A stretch of DNA of 5,088 bases from contig JAITOM010000084.1 of NCBI GenBank assembly GCA_031289975.1, positions 1-5,088 on the forward strand, in the 5' to 3' direction. The position numbers and the translations under genes are program-made. The stretch is from Methanobrevibacter sp. (GTDB lineage: Archaea; Methanobacteriota; Methanobacteria; Methanobacteriales; Methanobacteriaceae). Position 1 is the first letter of the stretch; each line of letters opens with the position of its first letter. Positions 4,850-5,088 of this stretch are shown piece by piece. The notes below the pieces were generated by a model that did no database searches, had not been told where the DNA came from, and saw only the letters and a program-made list of their open reading frames with translations.

Positions 4850-4896
4850 TTAATTTATGTTTAGTCAAAGATTAGTTTTAAATTTTCAAGATTAAA

Positions 4897-4923
4897 CTAT
4901 AGTATACTTAGTAATTTTTTCAT
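4897..4923 (-). pseudogene. gene-start relic with strong ribosome site
   Basis: ATG AAA AAA TTA CTA AGT ATA CTA TAG reads MKKLLSIL and stops. It is preceded by GAGGTA (4936-4931) with an eight-base gap, a good archaeal initiation context, and by a TATA-like box (4970-4963). A signal-peptide-like beginning that ends after eight residues suggests the body of a gene has been deleted or frameshifted. Nothing recognisable continues in the other frames before the chaperonin fragment. A chance match is possible. Confidence 0.35.
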
Positions 4924-4962
4924 TTTTATCTACCTCATTTTTAAATAATAAATGTTCGAGAA

Positions 4963-4970
4963 CTTATAAA
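4963..4970 (-). promoter_or_regulatory. candidate TATA box for the 4923 start
   Basis: TTTATAAG on the minus strand lies in the 55 bases between the end of the 4979-5088 frame and the ATG at 4923. With 25-bp spacing it would start RNA near 4940, just before the GAGGT site, a consistent archaeal promoter-to-start layout. Confidence 0.35.
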
Positions 4971-4978
4971 TTAATTAT

Positions 4979-5088
4979 CTAAGATTTCAAATTATATATC
5001 AGTAAAACAAATAATATTAATGTACTGATTATATTAGGAAATCCAAAAAGTAAATCATTATTTAAATGTCCATGAATACAATTTCCTA
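4979..5088 (-). CDS. possible C-terminal end of a membrane protein, partial
   Basis: An open minus-strand frame enters from the right edge and ends at TAG 4981-4979. The 35 visible residues include IHGHLNNDLLFGFPN followed by a hydrophobic segment (IISTLILFVLLIYNL) and a short polar tail, which looks like a final transmembrane helix. The family cannot be told from so little. In DNA this AT-rich a 35-codon open stretch can arise by chance, but the residue pattern and the promoter-like sequence directly after its stop favour a real gene end. Confidence 0.4.
   Translation of the reverse strand, partial: GNCIHGHLNNDLLFGFPNIISTLILFVLLIYNLKS

Overview
The window is very AT-rich DNA that fits a methanogenic archaeon of the Methanobacteriales (Methanobrevibacter or Methanosphaera type). 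The evidence is a fragment of a group II chaperonin (thermosome), archaeal-style ribosome sites (AAGGAG, GGTGAT, GAGGT), TATA-like boxes, A/T-ending codons and a HEPN/nucleotidyltransferase/PIN gene set common in these genomes. The genus is an inference. Only one full-length gene is present, a TldD-type metalloprotease; almost everything else is gene remnants and short mobile elements.

Layout. 1-115 is one end of a short inverted-repeat element (MITE copy A). 116-740 is AT-rich with no gene I can support. 741-860 is an unrecognised short frame that stops inside MITE copy B (851-986). 1099-2469 is tldD, intact, with a clear ribosome site. 2505-2698 is a frameshifted remnant of unknown identity that runs into a cluster of three hairpins (2650-2717). 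2889-3765, on the minus strand, is a decayed toxin-antitoxin block. In transcription order it holds a 46-residue antitoxin-like frame, a PIN-domain ribonuclease in pieces, the C-terminal part of an MNT nucleotidyltransferase, and a HEPN toxin with one in-frame stop and a lost C-terminus. 3837-4006 is MITE copy C with an 8-bp target duplication and a 27-bp internal tandem duplication. 4108-4382 holds two copies of another repeat and a possible second short element. 4383-4849 (minus) is an internal thermosome fragment cut by MITE copy D (4445-4587), with a perfect 8-bp target duplication. 4897-4970 looks like an abandoned promoter, ribosome site and gene start. 4979-5088 is the possible C-terminal end of a membrane protein entering from the right.

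How it fits together. Four copies of one MITE family in 5 kb, at least five separate gene remnants and repeated single-base losses mark this as a decaying accessory stretch around one maintained gene. MNT and HEPN normally form an antitoxin/toxin pair, and PIN proteins are ribonuclease toxins, so the block is best read as two toxin-antitoxin modules collapsed together by deletions. I see no working new system here. The most informative features are the MITE family, with its shared target preference and an insertion that can be read exactly through the thermosome frame, and the fused PIN-MNT-HEPN relic.
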